Made by a program: the position numbers and the translations under genes
Origin: Formicarius rufipectus
Taxonomy: Eukaryota > Chordata > Aves > Passeriformes > Formicariidae
Direction: 5' to 3'
Length of the DNA: 64,000 nucleotides
Assembly: GCA_013399695.1 (NCBI GenBank)
Contig: VXAU01002436.1
Coordinates: forward strand, 262,684-326,683
Notes under the pieces: generated by a model
Databases searched by the model: none
What the model was told of the DNA's origin: nothing
Seen by the model: only the letters and a program-made list of their open reading frames with translations
Part shown: piece after piece, positions 48,101 through 54,318 of the stretch
Layout: each line of letters opens with the position of its first letter
Position numbering within the stretch: position 1 is the first letter of the stretch

Positions 48101-48251
48101 TTGGGGGGAGGTGGTGGTGGCGACATCCCACCTGGTTAAGGTCCTCGTCGTTGAGCAGGTGGGACTCGCGGGGCTTGAAGCAGTTCTGGCACTTGCTCTT
48201 GTTGAAGATGTTGGCCTGGAACTTCCTGCAGGGGTTGTCCTTGGCGGCCAT
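59..48251 (-). CDS. MPRIP: MPRIP (myosin phosphatase Rho-interacting protein), 5' ten coding exons, gene continues beyond left edge
   Basis: MPRIP (p116Rip) is a cytoskeletal scaffold. From family knowledge, its N-terminal half binds and bundles F-actin, and its C-terminal coiled coils bind the myosin phosphatase subunit MYPT1 and RhoA, bringing the phosphatase to stress fibres. The window encodes the N-terminal half. In order it holds a conserved leader with a CQNC motif (residues 1-40), a first PH domain (about 41-152) split over exons 2-5, and a Ser/Pro-rich linker (exons 6-9). The first 19 residues of the run into the second PH domain follow (exon 10). The join is 48251-48132, 37015-36938, 34826-34761, 16337-16186, 14297-14213, 10803-10593, 9650-9134 (or 9491), 3105-2964, 2454-2338, 115-59. 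Every junction has AG/GT and matching phase; the total is 1545 nt. Exon identity rests on my recall of the human protein. Everything downstream of exon 10 is outside the window. Confidence 0.96.
232..293 (-). mobile_element. CR1 LINE 3' end fragment
   Basis: AGAATCATAG followed by TTTGGGCTGGAAGGGACCTT and a TAGTCCAA motif is the reverse complement of the CR1 3' terminus. The fragment is heavily truncated. Confidence 0.8.
979..1222 (-). mobile_element. CR1 LINE 3' fragment
   Basis: GGTTTGGGTTGGAAGGGATC leads into the typical CR1 3' tract (dollop ACCAGCCCAGGTTGCTCCAA, then CCTGTGCCAGGGCCT and CTAATACCTAATCTAAACCTG), all in reverse orientation. It is about 244 bp. Confidence 0.88.
1717..1806 (+). 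mobile_element. CR1 LINE 3' end fragment
   Basis: GATGATCTTTAAGGTCCCTT followed by GATTCTGTGATTCTATGA shows the CR1 3' end with its octamer-like ATTCTATG repeats, in forward orientation. Confidence 0.85.
2338..2454 (-). CDS. MPRIP: MPRIP exon 9, Ser/Arg linker before PH domain 2 (residues 458-496)
   Basis: The exon starts [18 protein letters not shown], then [18 protein letters not shown], and ends SSMT. The acceptor is ACACAG and the donor GTGAGC, phase 0 at both ends. The [14 protein letters not shown] block carries RRAKSLD and RRST, basophilic-kinase-like sites that are conserved in the family (phosphorylation is an inference). The DFT-to-DVSAS part diverges from mammals. Confidence 0.95.
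2455..2963 (-). other. MPRIP intron 8
   Basis: This is a short 509-bp intron with a T-run near 2588. No other structure was recognised. Confidence 0.85.
2964..3105 (-). CDS. MPRIP: MPRIP exon 8, linker (residues 411-457)
   Basis: One base completes the Arg from exon 7; then come [31 protein letters not shown] and RVFPRKR. The acceptor is TTCCAG and the donor GTGAGC, phase 0. The block [11 protein letters not shown] is strongly conserved in MPRIP. A 222-codon frame antisense to this exon (2689-3357, plus) has no recognisable content. Confidence 0.95.
3106..9133 (-). other. MPRIP intron 7
   Basis: This 6.0-kb intron contains an A17 run at 4934-4950 and a T-rich run near 5322-5338. A CCT-rich patch lies at 7957-7996, where CACCTCCTC and GAGGAGGTG form a short perfect hairpin followed by (TCC)n. 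A CR1 copy is at 8669-8906. The stretch 6040-6770 is open in several frames on the plus strand but has no recognisable protein. Confidence 0.8.
8669..8906 (+). mobile_element. CR1 LINE 3' fragment
   Basis: GGTTTAGGTTGGATATCAGG, GAGGCCCTGGCACAGATTGC, GAGCAACCTGGGCTGTGGAA and the ending CATTCCATGATTCTATGA follow the CR1 3' consensus over about 238 bp. Confidence 0.9.
9134..9650 (-). CDS. MPRIP: MPRIP exon 7, linker, with two in-frame 5' splice sites (residues 238-410)
   Basis: The exon begins [15 protein letters not shown], then [14 protein letters not shown] and a proline-rich stretch ending in STPNN. At 9491 there is an AACAG|GTACAG donor (short form, end after the AG of an Arg codon). The frame stays open for another 357 nt (119 codons) to a second donor AGAAG|GTAAGG at 9134, which again ends in AG. 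Both join exon 8 in the same frame with Arg at the junction. The extra segment is basic and serine-rich, with a [17 protein letters not shown] cluster and the end ARLFGNER. The short form matches the human canonical protein I remember; the long form resembles vertebrate isoform models. Which form dominates cannot be seen here. Confidence 0.9.
9651..10592 (-). other. MPRIP intron 6
   Basis: This 942-bp intron has no repeats or exons recognised. A 269-codon open frame on the minus strand (9682-10491) shows no family resemblance and is treated as chance. Confidence 0.8.
10593..10803 (-). CDS. MPRIP: MPRIP exon 6, Ser/Pro-rich linker (residues 168-238)
   Basis: The sequence runs [19 protein letters not shown], then [14 protein letters not shown] and [10 protein letters not shown], ending DSKE with one base of the next codon. 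The acceptor is TTTCTAG and the donor GTGAGG. Where the human protein, as I recall it, has a long polyserine run after AVT, this sequence has only SSN. The region is predicted to be disordered and lies within the part of the protein known to contact F-actin. Confidence 0.94.
10804..14212 (-). other. MPRIP intron 5
   Basis: The 3.4-kb intron is mostly unremarkable. It has a CArG-type decamer CCTTATTTGG at 12903-12912 and a CpG-dense patch at about 13455-13670. Confidence 0.8.
13455..13670. promoter_or_regulatory. Internal CpG-dense patch in MPRIP intron 5
   Basis: CpGs are densely packed here compared with the surrounding intron. The patch contains a CACGTG E-box near 13635 and GTGAGTCAC (AP-1-like) near 13659. 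It could be an enhancer or an internal promoter; no first exon was identified. Confidence 0.4.
14213..14297 (-). CDS. MPRIP: MPRIP exon 5, end of PH domain 1 (residues 140-167)
   Basis: One base completes the glycine codon from exon 4, then [20 protein letters not shown] and KVEPPTPQ follow. The C-terminal alpha helix of PH1 carries the invariant tryptophan, followed by a lysine-rich stretch that could bind acidic lipid or actin (inference). It is flanked by CCACAG and GTAACC, and ends phase 0. Confidence 0.95.
14298..16185 (-). other. MPRIP intron 4
   Basis: This is a 1.9-kb intron. I see no repeat, exon or clear regulatory site. Confidence 0.8.
16186..16337 (-). CDS. MPRIP: MPRIP exon 4, PH domain 1 (residues 89-139)
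   Basis: The exon encodes [20 protein letters not shown] onwards, including [20 protein letters not shown], and ends in the split codon GG|G. The acceptor is TTGCAG and the donor GTGAGT. The start PTTLPQG follows exon 3 in phase 0. Overlapping long frames on both strands here are shadows of this exon in the wrong frame. Confidence 0.95.
20732..21060 (-). mobile_element. CR1 LINE 3' fragment
   Basis: GGAAAAGACCTCTAATATCA, GAGTCCAACCATCAATGCAG, GTTCCAGTGCCTGACCACCC and TTTTTCCTAATACCTCATCT are CR1 motifs in reverse orientation. At about 329 bp it is the longest copy in the window and belongs to a different subfamily from those at 979 and 8669. Confidence 0.9.
21660..21775 (-). mobile_element. 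CR1 LINE 3' end fragment
   Basis: TATAGAATAATAGAATCATT, AAAGACCTTTAAGATCATCA and CAACCCAGCACCACC match the CR1 3' end reversed; after about 21775 similarity fades. Confidence 0.85.
22251..22260. promoter_or_regulatory. Palindromic CArG box
   Basis: CCTTATAAGG is a perfect CC(W)6GG serum response factor motif, at the end of a GC-rich patch (about 21.9-22.26 kb) and followed by CTATTTTTGC. About four such motifs are expected by chance in 64 kb, so the site alone is weak evidence. Confidence 0.35.
22697..22830. repeat. 72-bp tandem duplication
   Basis: Two adjacent copies share TTTGGGGACCAAAGCA and CATTGCACA motifs 72 bp apart (22703 and 22775), with several substitutions between them. The period is a multiple of three, which keeps chance frames open. 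Confidence 0.8.
25483..25682 (-). mobile_element. CR1 LINE 3' fragment
   Basis: GGTCTGGGTTGGAAGGGACC, CCAGGTTGCTCCAAGCCTCA and GCTTCTCTGGGCAACCTGTG are in reverse orientation; it is truncated after about 200 bp. Confidence 0.88.
30828..30846 (+). repeat. A19 run preceded by AATAAA
   Basis: GAATAAA runs directly into 16 further A. It looks like the tail of a retroposed transcript, but I cannot identify a parent sequence upstream. Confidence 0.75.
30975..31085 (-). mobile_element. MIR-like SINE remnant
   Basis: GGTAAACTGAGGCACAGAGA is the reverse complement of the diagnostic MIR phrase (GTGCCTCAGTTT). A stretch resembling the MIR tail follows (TAAGGAGTAATTAACAAGCT, CTGGAGATCCAAATC). Recognition is from memory of the MIR consensus. 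Confidence 0.6.
31204..31235. promoter_or_regulatory. Pair of consensus MEF2-type sites
   Basis: CTATTTATAG (31204-31213) and CTAATTATAG (31226-31235) both fit YTAWWWWTAR exactly and start 22 bp apart, two helical turns. They lie in MPRIP intron 3. Enhancer function is an inference. Confidence 0.45.
31915..32178 (+). repeat. Inverted duplication, left arm
   Basis: The reverse complement of this 264-bp segment matches 33482-33745. I count about seven differences, all transitions and all within about 57 bp at the left end of this arm; the remaining roughly 207 bp are identical. It has no CR1 signature and lies in MPRIP intron 3. Confidence 0.93.
33482..33745 (-). repeat. Inverted duplication, right arm
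   Basis: This arm pairs with 31915-32178 across a 1303-bp spacer. The two arms would fold into a long hairpin in the MPRIP primary transcript. The source element is not recognised; a solo-LTR-like or local duplication origin are both possible. Confidence 0.93.
34761..34826 (-). CDS. MPRIP: MPRIP exon 3, PH domain 1 core (residues 67-88)
   Basis: This microexon-like exon has 22 codons, [15 protein letters not shown] through to ALDEM. It carries the diagnostic KWQRRFF PH motif, with acceptor TTGCAG and donor GTAAGT, phase 0 at both ends. It is separated from exon 4 by the largest intron in the window (18.4 kb). Confidence 0.96.
34827..36937 (-). other. MPRIP intron 2
   Basis: This 2.1-kb intron has a CR1 fragment at 35166-35400. 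The rest is unremarkable. Confidence 0.8.
35166..35400 (-). mobile_element. CR1 LINE 3' fragment, diverged
   Basis: GAATCATAAAATACACTGAG at 35166, GAGCCTGTTCCAGTGCTCAG and a GGTACCTAACCTGAACCTCC tract fit CR1 reversed. It is older and more diverged than the other copies. Confidence 0.8.
36938..37015 (-). CDS. MPRIP: MPRIP exon 2, start of PH domain 1 (residues 41-66)
   Basis: The exon is 26 codons starting [15 protein letters not shown] and ending in HRSR, bounded by TGCAG and GTAAGT, phase 0 at both ends. It carries the first beta strand of the PH fold (GGWLLL). It is virtually identical to the mammalian sequence. Confidence 0.96.
37149..37214. repeat. (CA)n microsatellite, interrupted
   Basis: About 65 bp of CACACA is interrupted by single AA, CC and T changes. 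It is likely length-polymorphic. Confidence 0.92.
40514..40532 (+). repeat. GGGGT short tandem run, G-quadruplex candidate
   Basis: Three GGGGT units followed by GG give a compact four-run guanine motif on the plus strand. Confidence 0.7.
44098..44150. repeat. A-rich low-complexity tract
   Basis: Several A7-A9 runs are broken by G, GG, CC and AAC. No associated retroposed sequence was recognised to its left. Confidence 0.85.
46383..46810. repeat. 22-bp polypurine minisatellite with decayed right end
   Basis: About 14 apparently identical tandem copies of a 22-bp unit (containing AGGAAAAGAAGAGGGA) run from 46383 to about 46690. Variant GGGGGAAGAAGAAGGAACA units continue to about 46810. The plus strand is pure purine from 46383 to 46710 (328 nt). 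A single N at 46382 abuts the array, so its true length is uncertain. It is read as a polypyrimidine tract in the MPRIP intron 1 transcript. The long open frames here are artefacts of the repeat. Confidence 0.95.
47100..48055. repeat. Degenerate minisatellite in MPRIP intron 1
   Basis: Phrases such as CCCTGTGCTATC followed by GGGTCAGCAGGCACC and CATGGGACC recur at about 47264, 47421, 47537 and 47655, a period of roughly 116-157 bp. Toward 47800-47930 the period shortens to about 55 bp (GACCCTGTGCTAACCA, CCCTCGGGACC). Copies are diverged. No stable reading frame is conserved. Confidence 0.85.
48132..48251 (-). CDS. MPRIP: MPRIP exon 1 (residues 1-40)
   Basis: The start ATG sits in a near-ideal context (GCCATGGCC). 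The 40 codons begin [16 protein letters not shown] and contain the conserved [12 protein letters not shown] block, then end in CAG followed by the donor GTGGGA, phase 0. The human protein as I remember it starts MSAAKENPC, so this bird form is one residue shorter at the extreme N-terminus. The exon lies in the CpG island, and only 51 bp separate the ATG from the N gap. Confidence 0.96.
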
Positions 48252-48302
48252 GGCGCGGCCCCGCGCCCGCTCAGCGCCCGCTCAGCGCCCGGCGGAGCGC
48301 CC

Positions 48303-48836
48303 NNNNNNNNNNNNNNNNNNNNNNNNNNNNNNNNNNNNNNNNNNNNNNNNNNNNNNNNNNNNNNNNNNNNNNNNNNNNNNNNNNNNNNNNNNNNNNNNNN
48401 NNNNNNNNNNNNNNNNNNNNNNNNNNNNNNNNNNNNNNNNNNNNNNNNNNNNNNNNNNNNNNNNNNNNNNNNNNNNNNNNNNNNNNNNNNNNNNNNNNNN
48501 NNNNNNNNNNNNNNNNNNNNNNNNNNNNNNNNNNNNNNNNNNNNNNNNNNNNNNNNNNNNNNNNNNNNNNNNNNNNNNNNNNNNNNNNNNNNNNNNNNNN
48601 NNNNNNNNNNNNNNNNNNNNNNNNNNNNNNNNNNNNNNNNNNNNNNNNNNNNNNNNNNNNNNNNNNNNNNNNNNNNNNNNNNNNNNNNNNNNNNNNNNNN
48701 NNNNNNNNNNNNNNNNNNNNNNNNNNNNNNNNNNNNNNNNNNNNNNNNNNNNNNNNNNNNNNNNNNNNNNNNNNNNNNNNNNNNNNNNNNNNNNNNNNNN
48801 NNNNNNNNNNNNNNNNNNNNNNNNNNNNNNNNNNNN
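48303..48836. other. Assembly gap (534 N)
   Basis: The run of N begins 51 bp upstream of the MPRIP ATG, so the transcription start and most of the 5' UTR are missing. Open frames reported across it are meaningless. Confidence 0.99.
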
Positions 48837-48871
48837 GGCGGGGCCGCGTGGCGTGACAGACAGGCCCGCCC

Positions 48872-48963
48872 GCCAATGGGGACGCGCACCCGCGCCAACA
48901 AAAGGCCGCGCTGGCCAATGGGGAGCGAGGAGGGCGGGGCCTCCTTGGCCCGGAGGGGGCGGG
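48872..48963 (-). promoter_or_regulatory. MPRIP distal promoter elements: two CCAAT boxes and two GC boxes
   Basis: GCCAATGGGG occurs at 48872-48881 and again at 48914-48923, exactly 42 bp apart (about four helical turns). GGGCGGGG (48932-48939) and GGGGGCGGG (48955-48963) follow. These are typical NF-Y and Sp1 sites of a TATA-less promoter. Assignment to MPRIP is by position; a divergent transcript to the right is also possible. Confidence 0.65.
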
Positions 48964-48964
48964 C

Positions 48965-49512
48965 TGGGCCCGGCTTGGCTCGGTTCGGATCGGATCGGGC
49001 CGGCTCGGCTCGGCTCGGCCCAGATCGGATCGGCCCGGTTCGCTCGACTCGGCTTGGCCTGTCTTCGCTCAGTTCGGCTGGGCTTGACTCGGCTCAGCTC
49101 AGTCTGACTCGGCTAGTCTCAACCTGTTTTGGCTCAGCTTCTTTAGGCTCAGCCTGGCACAGATTGGCTCGGCTTGGCCCAGCTTAGTCCCACTTGGGTC
49201 AGTCTGGCACAGGCTAGTTCAGATCATCCCACAACTCGGCTTGACTTGGCTCTTCTCAGCCCAGCTCGGCTCCCTTCAGCGTGGCTCAGCACTGTTAGCT
49301 CAGCTCAGCTCAGCCTAGTGCAGCTCAGCTCGGCTCAGCCTGGCACAGCTCAGCTTTACTTGACTTGGCTCTGCTCAGCCCAGCTCGGCTCCCTTCAGCG
49401 TGGCTCAGCACTGTTAGCTCAGCTCAGCTCAGCTCAGCTCAGCCTAGTGCAGCTCAGCTCAGCTTGGCTCAGCTCAGCCAGGCTTTGCTCGACCAGGGTC
49501 AGCTGAGCTCAG
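48965..49512. repeat. GGCTC/AGCTC pentamer array with about 118-bp higher-order duplication
   Basis: A degenerate five-base repeat covers about 550 bp. Units near the CpG island read GGCTCGGCTCGG and ATCGGATCGG; farther right they read AGCTCAGCTCAG. A block beginning CTCAGCCCAGCTCGGCTCCC recurs after about 118 bp (near 49255 and 49373), including the shared phrase GTGGCTCAGCACTGTTAGCT. Confidence 0.92.
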
Positions 49513-51952
49513 CCCCTGTAGGAGGAGTTTCCTGCTGCCCCCACTCTGCCCTGCTGTGCACAGCCCCTCCATACAGTGCAGTGACCTCCCCACGCACGTG
49601 GGACACACCGTGGGACCACCCGGGGTGACAAACCATGGGCCATGACCCCATTCACAGGCAGAGCTCAGCCCTGGCACTCCTGGGCACGCAGAGGGATCGT
49701 GGCCCCTTGAACACACAGATGGGATGGCAGCAATGCAGCCCCACGTTCCTTCAGCATCCCTGTGACCTGCGGCACTGGGGACCAGCTGGGGACAAAGCAG
49801 GGACAGGGCTGCACGTCCCACCTCAGCTGTGCCACCACCCCGGGGCCGGCTGGGAACTCCTGTTTGTCCAGTGAGATTTTATCCGGTGGAGACCGGCAGG
49901 TAAACACACCTGACCAGGTGATAAGGACCCGCTGTGGGGCCACGGGTTTGGCCTCCCAGCTCTGCCCCTGGGGAGCCCCAGTTCTGCCCCTCGGTGCCAC
50001 TGGAGCAACACTGGGGCAGGAGAGAGGTGGGAATGCTGACCCTGGAGCAGGTGAGCGGGGCAAAGGTGCCAAGTGGCACCTCCAAAATACCAGCAGGTCT
50101 TGTCACACCCGGATGCCTCGGTGGCATGCAGTGTCTCCTGCTCACCATAACATTCCCCACTGGCACGGGACAGCGCCCTGCTGGAAGGAACAGCCACATG
50201 GACCTTCCTGGATTTTTAGGACCAGGAAAAACCCGTCGGAGAAGAGGCTCTGGCGTGGTCCCCTCGCACCTGGCGCTGCCCCACCGTTTGATGTGGCACC
50301 CACTGCCAGCAGCCTCGCCACGCCGGCTCCATGCTGTCATCCCCAGCAAACAGAGCCCAGCACAATTGCCTTCTTGTTTATTAACTTTTGCTCCATCAAA
50401 GACAGCTTTAATCATCTCTCTCCATCCTGCCACAGCCACTCGTGGAGTGCACCATGTGCCACGGATTGGGATGGGACAGTGGGACTGGGGGGCTGACCCT
50501 CTCCCACACGAGTGATCCCAGTGCATCCTCATCCAGCCCCGAGCTCACACGATGCTCTCAGGCTGAAGGTGACCACCAGCCCCACGCACATCACCAATTT
50601 GGGTGGATTATCCCACCTTTTCCTTGATCCTAAAGTTGTAAAAGCAGCACAACCCTTCCCCAGGGTGAGATGATTTTCCCCTCTGGGATTTACAGACCCT
50701 GCTGCTCTTACTGTGAGTCCAGAGTTTCCCTGGCACATGACTGCAGAAATCCTGCTCTTTGGAGAAGGGCAGATGATCTTCCCAACCAGCTTTTGTCCCT
50801 CCTTGATCCTCCCTTCCTCCTTCCATCCTCAGTGTTGGATTATTCCCTTCCACATCCCTTGCTGACACTCTGGCATGCCCTGCATCCCACAGTTCCTACA
50901 GACGCCCAGCACTTTTTTTCCCATTAAAGCGCCCCTCTGCAGCTCCCTGGACACCTCTATGTGCCAACCCCATGGTGCCCACCTCCTCGGGGCATGGACC
51001 CCACAGAGTGGAGGGTCCCTCCAGGAGCGAAGGGGCTGCTCTTTCCATAGTGCCATGGGGCACTGTGTCCTCAAGAAAGGGCAGGGTGATGGTACAGGGC
51101 ACAGAGCAGGGAGCAGGGCTCGGGGCCATGACCTGGCGCCACGCACGGCTCTGCCGGGGCTGGCAGCACCTCGCGGGAAGAGGCTGGTGCCGGGGCTGGC
51201 TCCAGCCTCTCCAAAAATCCAGCTCAACGGGACAGGCTTCTCCACAAACCTGTCGGGCTGCATTCAGCCGCCGGCCGCCCGTGTGCCACGTTTGGTGGCT
51301 GCTGGAAACTCACTGCCGAGGACATTCCCTGCGTGCCCCAGATCCTGGCACGGCCGTGGCACCAAGGAACCCCACGTATGCCATGGAGGCAGATGTCCCA
51401 CCCCATCATCCCCCCTATTGCCACCGCCACAGGTTGGGGCTGCCGTGGGTAACAGGTCTCTGCAGCCCAGAGCCAGTGCGGAGCAGTTCGCTCAAAGGAG
51501 GGCAATTAAAATAATGGGAAAATGGAAAGTATTTGTCAGGGATCCGCAGTGGCAGAGGGAGAAGGCGCTGTGGTGAGTCAGCCATCCAAACCAAAGCCTC
51601 AGCACCAGGTAAACAAGCTGAAAAGCAGGAGGTGTTAGTCACCGGCTCCATCTGCGCCGGTCCCAACCTGAGAAGGGCATCGGCAAAACCCTCCAGCTCC
51701 GGGAAGGCTTCGGTGCCACCAAACCCCCCCAGTGAGATGAGAGCAGCGCCCGCTCCCAGTCGTGGTGTGAGATCCCTCCAGGACCATCCCCTGCCTCTGC
51801 TCACAGGGGTGTCACAGGGATGGAGCTGTGGTACCTGTGGCTGTGCCGTGTTTTGCCGGCAAAGCTGTGATGCAGCACATTTCTCCGCAGGGCTGGGCGC
51901 TGCCGGGACGGGAGCAGGACAGCCAGTTGCTCCTCCCGGGTGTCCATCGCTT

Positions 51953-52010
51953 CCCACGAGACCTTGGGCAAGTCATTTAATCCCTCTGTGCCGCCACCTC
52001 GCCGTCATTA
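51953..52010 (+). mobile_element. MIR-like SINE remnant
   Basis: GACCTTGGGCAAGTCATTTA followed by ATCCCTCTGTGCC matches the best-known core of the MIR consensus almost base for base. Flanks are too decayed to define ends. Confidence 0.65.
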
Positions 52011-52408
52011 CGGTGGAGCCAGACGGATGGATGCCCAGGGGAGAGGACAGGAGTCATGGTTTAAAGCTGGCAAGCCTTGGGATCCCCTCTGGATCCAGGC
52101 TGGGACCGAGTGGCGCCTCTGGGAGTTCCCCTCCTCCTGCCCCGCTCCACGCTGTGGGGTGCTGGATGCAGCCCCTGCTTGTGTGGGGGTCCAGAGCCCC
52201 CAGCACAGCCCTGTTTAGGGAACATCTGGCAGGGGAACCACTGGTCGAGGGAGGCTTCAATGGTCCTCAAGCCACTGTGTCTTATAGGGGTGAAACCAAT
52301 AGGTTAGAAATCTGTATGAGGTGAAAAACACCCTCATAGATGGAGGGGAAATCTGGGAACTGCCCTGGGAACTGTCTTTGTTCCCTGCCCTGCTTGTGCC
52401 AAATTTTC

Positions 52409-52527
52409 ATAGAATCAGAGTGTGGTTTAGGTTGGAAAAGGCCTTAAAGACCATCTTGTTCCAACCCCTCTGCCATGGGCAGGAACACCTTCCACTAGAC
52501 CAGGTTGCTCCAAGTCCCGTCCAATCC
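52409..52527 (-). mobile_element. CR1 LINE 3' end fragment
   Basis: CATAGAATCAGAGTGTGGTT, AGGTTGGAAAAGGCCTTAAA and CCAGGTTGCTCCAAGTCCCG match the CR1 3' end reversed, about 119 bp. Confidence 0.87.
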
Positions 52528-54207
52528 CATTTTTCCCACCAGAAAAATAAAAGGACCCAAATTATCCACTGGAGGAAATCCAGAACTCAACTGCAGCTGA
52601 TACATCTTACAGAGGAGGATGCAGCTTCCATGGAGCTGGAAAAGAGCACAAGGATGGTCCAGAGCAGGTTTTGCACACACACAGAGTCTTGAGCTTGTCC
52701 CAGAAGCCACAGTAAATCCTGTCCCTCCAAGCAGAGCTTTCCTCTTCTTCAGAGATGCCAAATGCCTGTGAGTTCAAGCCCTTCTCCTAAATTTGATTCA
52801 TTACACTCCCAGTTGAGTTATCAGTCCTGTGGCTGCTGCTGCCATCAGACCTCACTGTGCTTTAGCAGGGAAGGTCCATGGCTTTTGTTCCCACACGTGC
52901 CTCCCCAGCTTTTGGGCTGGGCAAAGGGGATCCCCCTGTGATTCCCCCCTCACTTCAGCATCCCTGCTGAAAACATCATCCCATGAAAAATCAGGTCCTC
53001 TCAGCCTCCTCCATCACTCACCCCCTTGGCCACTGCCCCGGAGCTGCCAGTGCAGCCGTCGGATGTCTGCTCTGCTGACTCCATATAATGCAAGTTTTAC
53101 AAATGAAAATGTCACATGGCCCTAAATTAAATACTTTGGAGAAACCCATTATAATGCAGCAGCACAATTAGCTTTATCAGCCAGCCCAGAGTCATGCCAA
53201 AAACCAAAGCCGACTCACTTGACAGGAGCTGCCATCCATGAAACCAAGCTAACGACCTTAATTATATTTTTAGCTTCTAATTTTTGGCTGACACTATCCC
53301 CAATTACCCAGCCCATAATTTGTGCGGGGACTGCGATCAGCCTTACCTGGTCTCTAATTCCCAGGGTCAGCCCTTTTATCCCTTTTAAATATTAGACTCC
53401 CACTGGCCGCCCTCCAGCCCTCTGGAATTTCCACAGGGTTTTTAGTGTTAAAAATTAACAGCAGAGCTCCTGGGCAGGCTGCGAGTCCCTTCCCATGAGG
53501 GTCCTGCCAGGAATGCTTCTCCTGAGAGAACCCAGCCGTGCCAGGGAGTTGTTCCCACCAGGTTAGAACTCCATGTAATCTGATCAGCTGTTCTGACCAA
53601 AGATTGTTCTTTGACTCATCTTCCTTATCCACCGCCCACGCTTTACACCTCAGCACACAGCCCTGGCACTGAACCCTCCTTCCCTGCCCCTTCCCTACGC
53701 ATTTATGGGGTTTTGTCCTCATTTCTGGGCCAGCCCTCAGCCAAGCCAGGTCTTTTCCTCTCCCTCTGTCCTTGCTCTCCAGCTGGCTACTGGGTTTGGG
53801 GAGCAAGCCCTGAGCACAGCCTGATTTTTGGTAACGCTTCCCTTTCCCGATCCGTGCCAGGTTTTTGCAAGGAGGCTCTGGAAGCATCACTGTGATGATG
53901 AGCAGGGGCACCCCTGGAGCCTGGGGCACCCCGGAGCCCACCCTCAGCCCCCAGCACAGCTGCTGTGAGGGGCAGACCCTCGGGATATGCAGTGCCCAGA
54001 CACCGGCGGGTGCTGAGCACCCTTGGAACGATGCCCCACTGCAGCTCTGTGGGGTGGTGGCAGGATGAGGGGTGAAGGAAGGAACGGAGCAGTTTGGGGG
54101 ATGTTTGGGGGGACCTGAACCCCCCCAGGCACTGGGTGGTGCTGGGGATGGGGCAGGAGCCAGTCGGGGGCTGTGGGGCAGCATTCCCACTGGAAGCCAC
54201 ACGGAAG

Positions 54208-54318
54208 CGTCCAAGTTCAGGTTGGACAGGGCTTGGAGCAACCTGGTCTAGTGGAAGGTGTCCTGCCCATGCCATGAAAGTCCCTCCCAATCCAAATCGT
54301 TCCGTGGTGCTGTGATCG
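54208..54318 (+). mobile_element. CR1 LINE 3' end fragment
   Basis: CAGGTTGGACAGGGCTTGGA, GAGCAACCTGGTCTAGTGGA and CATGCCATGAAAGTCCCTCC match the CR1 3' end in forward orientation. Confidence 0.85.

Larger units (their letters stand above)
37016..48131 (-). other. MPRIP intron 1
   Basis: This 11.1-kb intron contains a CA-rich microsatellite (37149-37214), a GGGGT run (40514-40532), and an A-rich stretch (44098-44150). G-runs lie near 44.88 and 44.93 kb. The 22-bp polypurine array (46383-46700) and the degenerate minisatellite (47100-48055) follow. From about 45.5 kb it enters the CpG island. Confidence 0.8.
45550..49060. promoter_or_regulatory. CpG island around MPRIP exon 1
   Basis: CpG density rises from about 45.55 kb and is highest at 48060-49060, on both sides of the N gap. 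The start codon and first exon lie inside. The minisatellites at 46.4 and 47.1-48.05 kb interrupt it, so it is not one uniform island. Confidence 0.75.

Noticed and set aside
48005..49187. Open frames of 215-358 codons across the N run
   Set aside because: Most of their length is undefined residues from the assembly gap.
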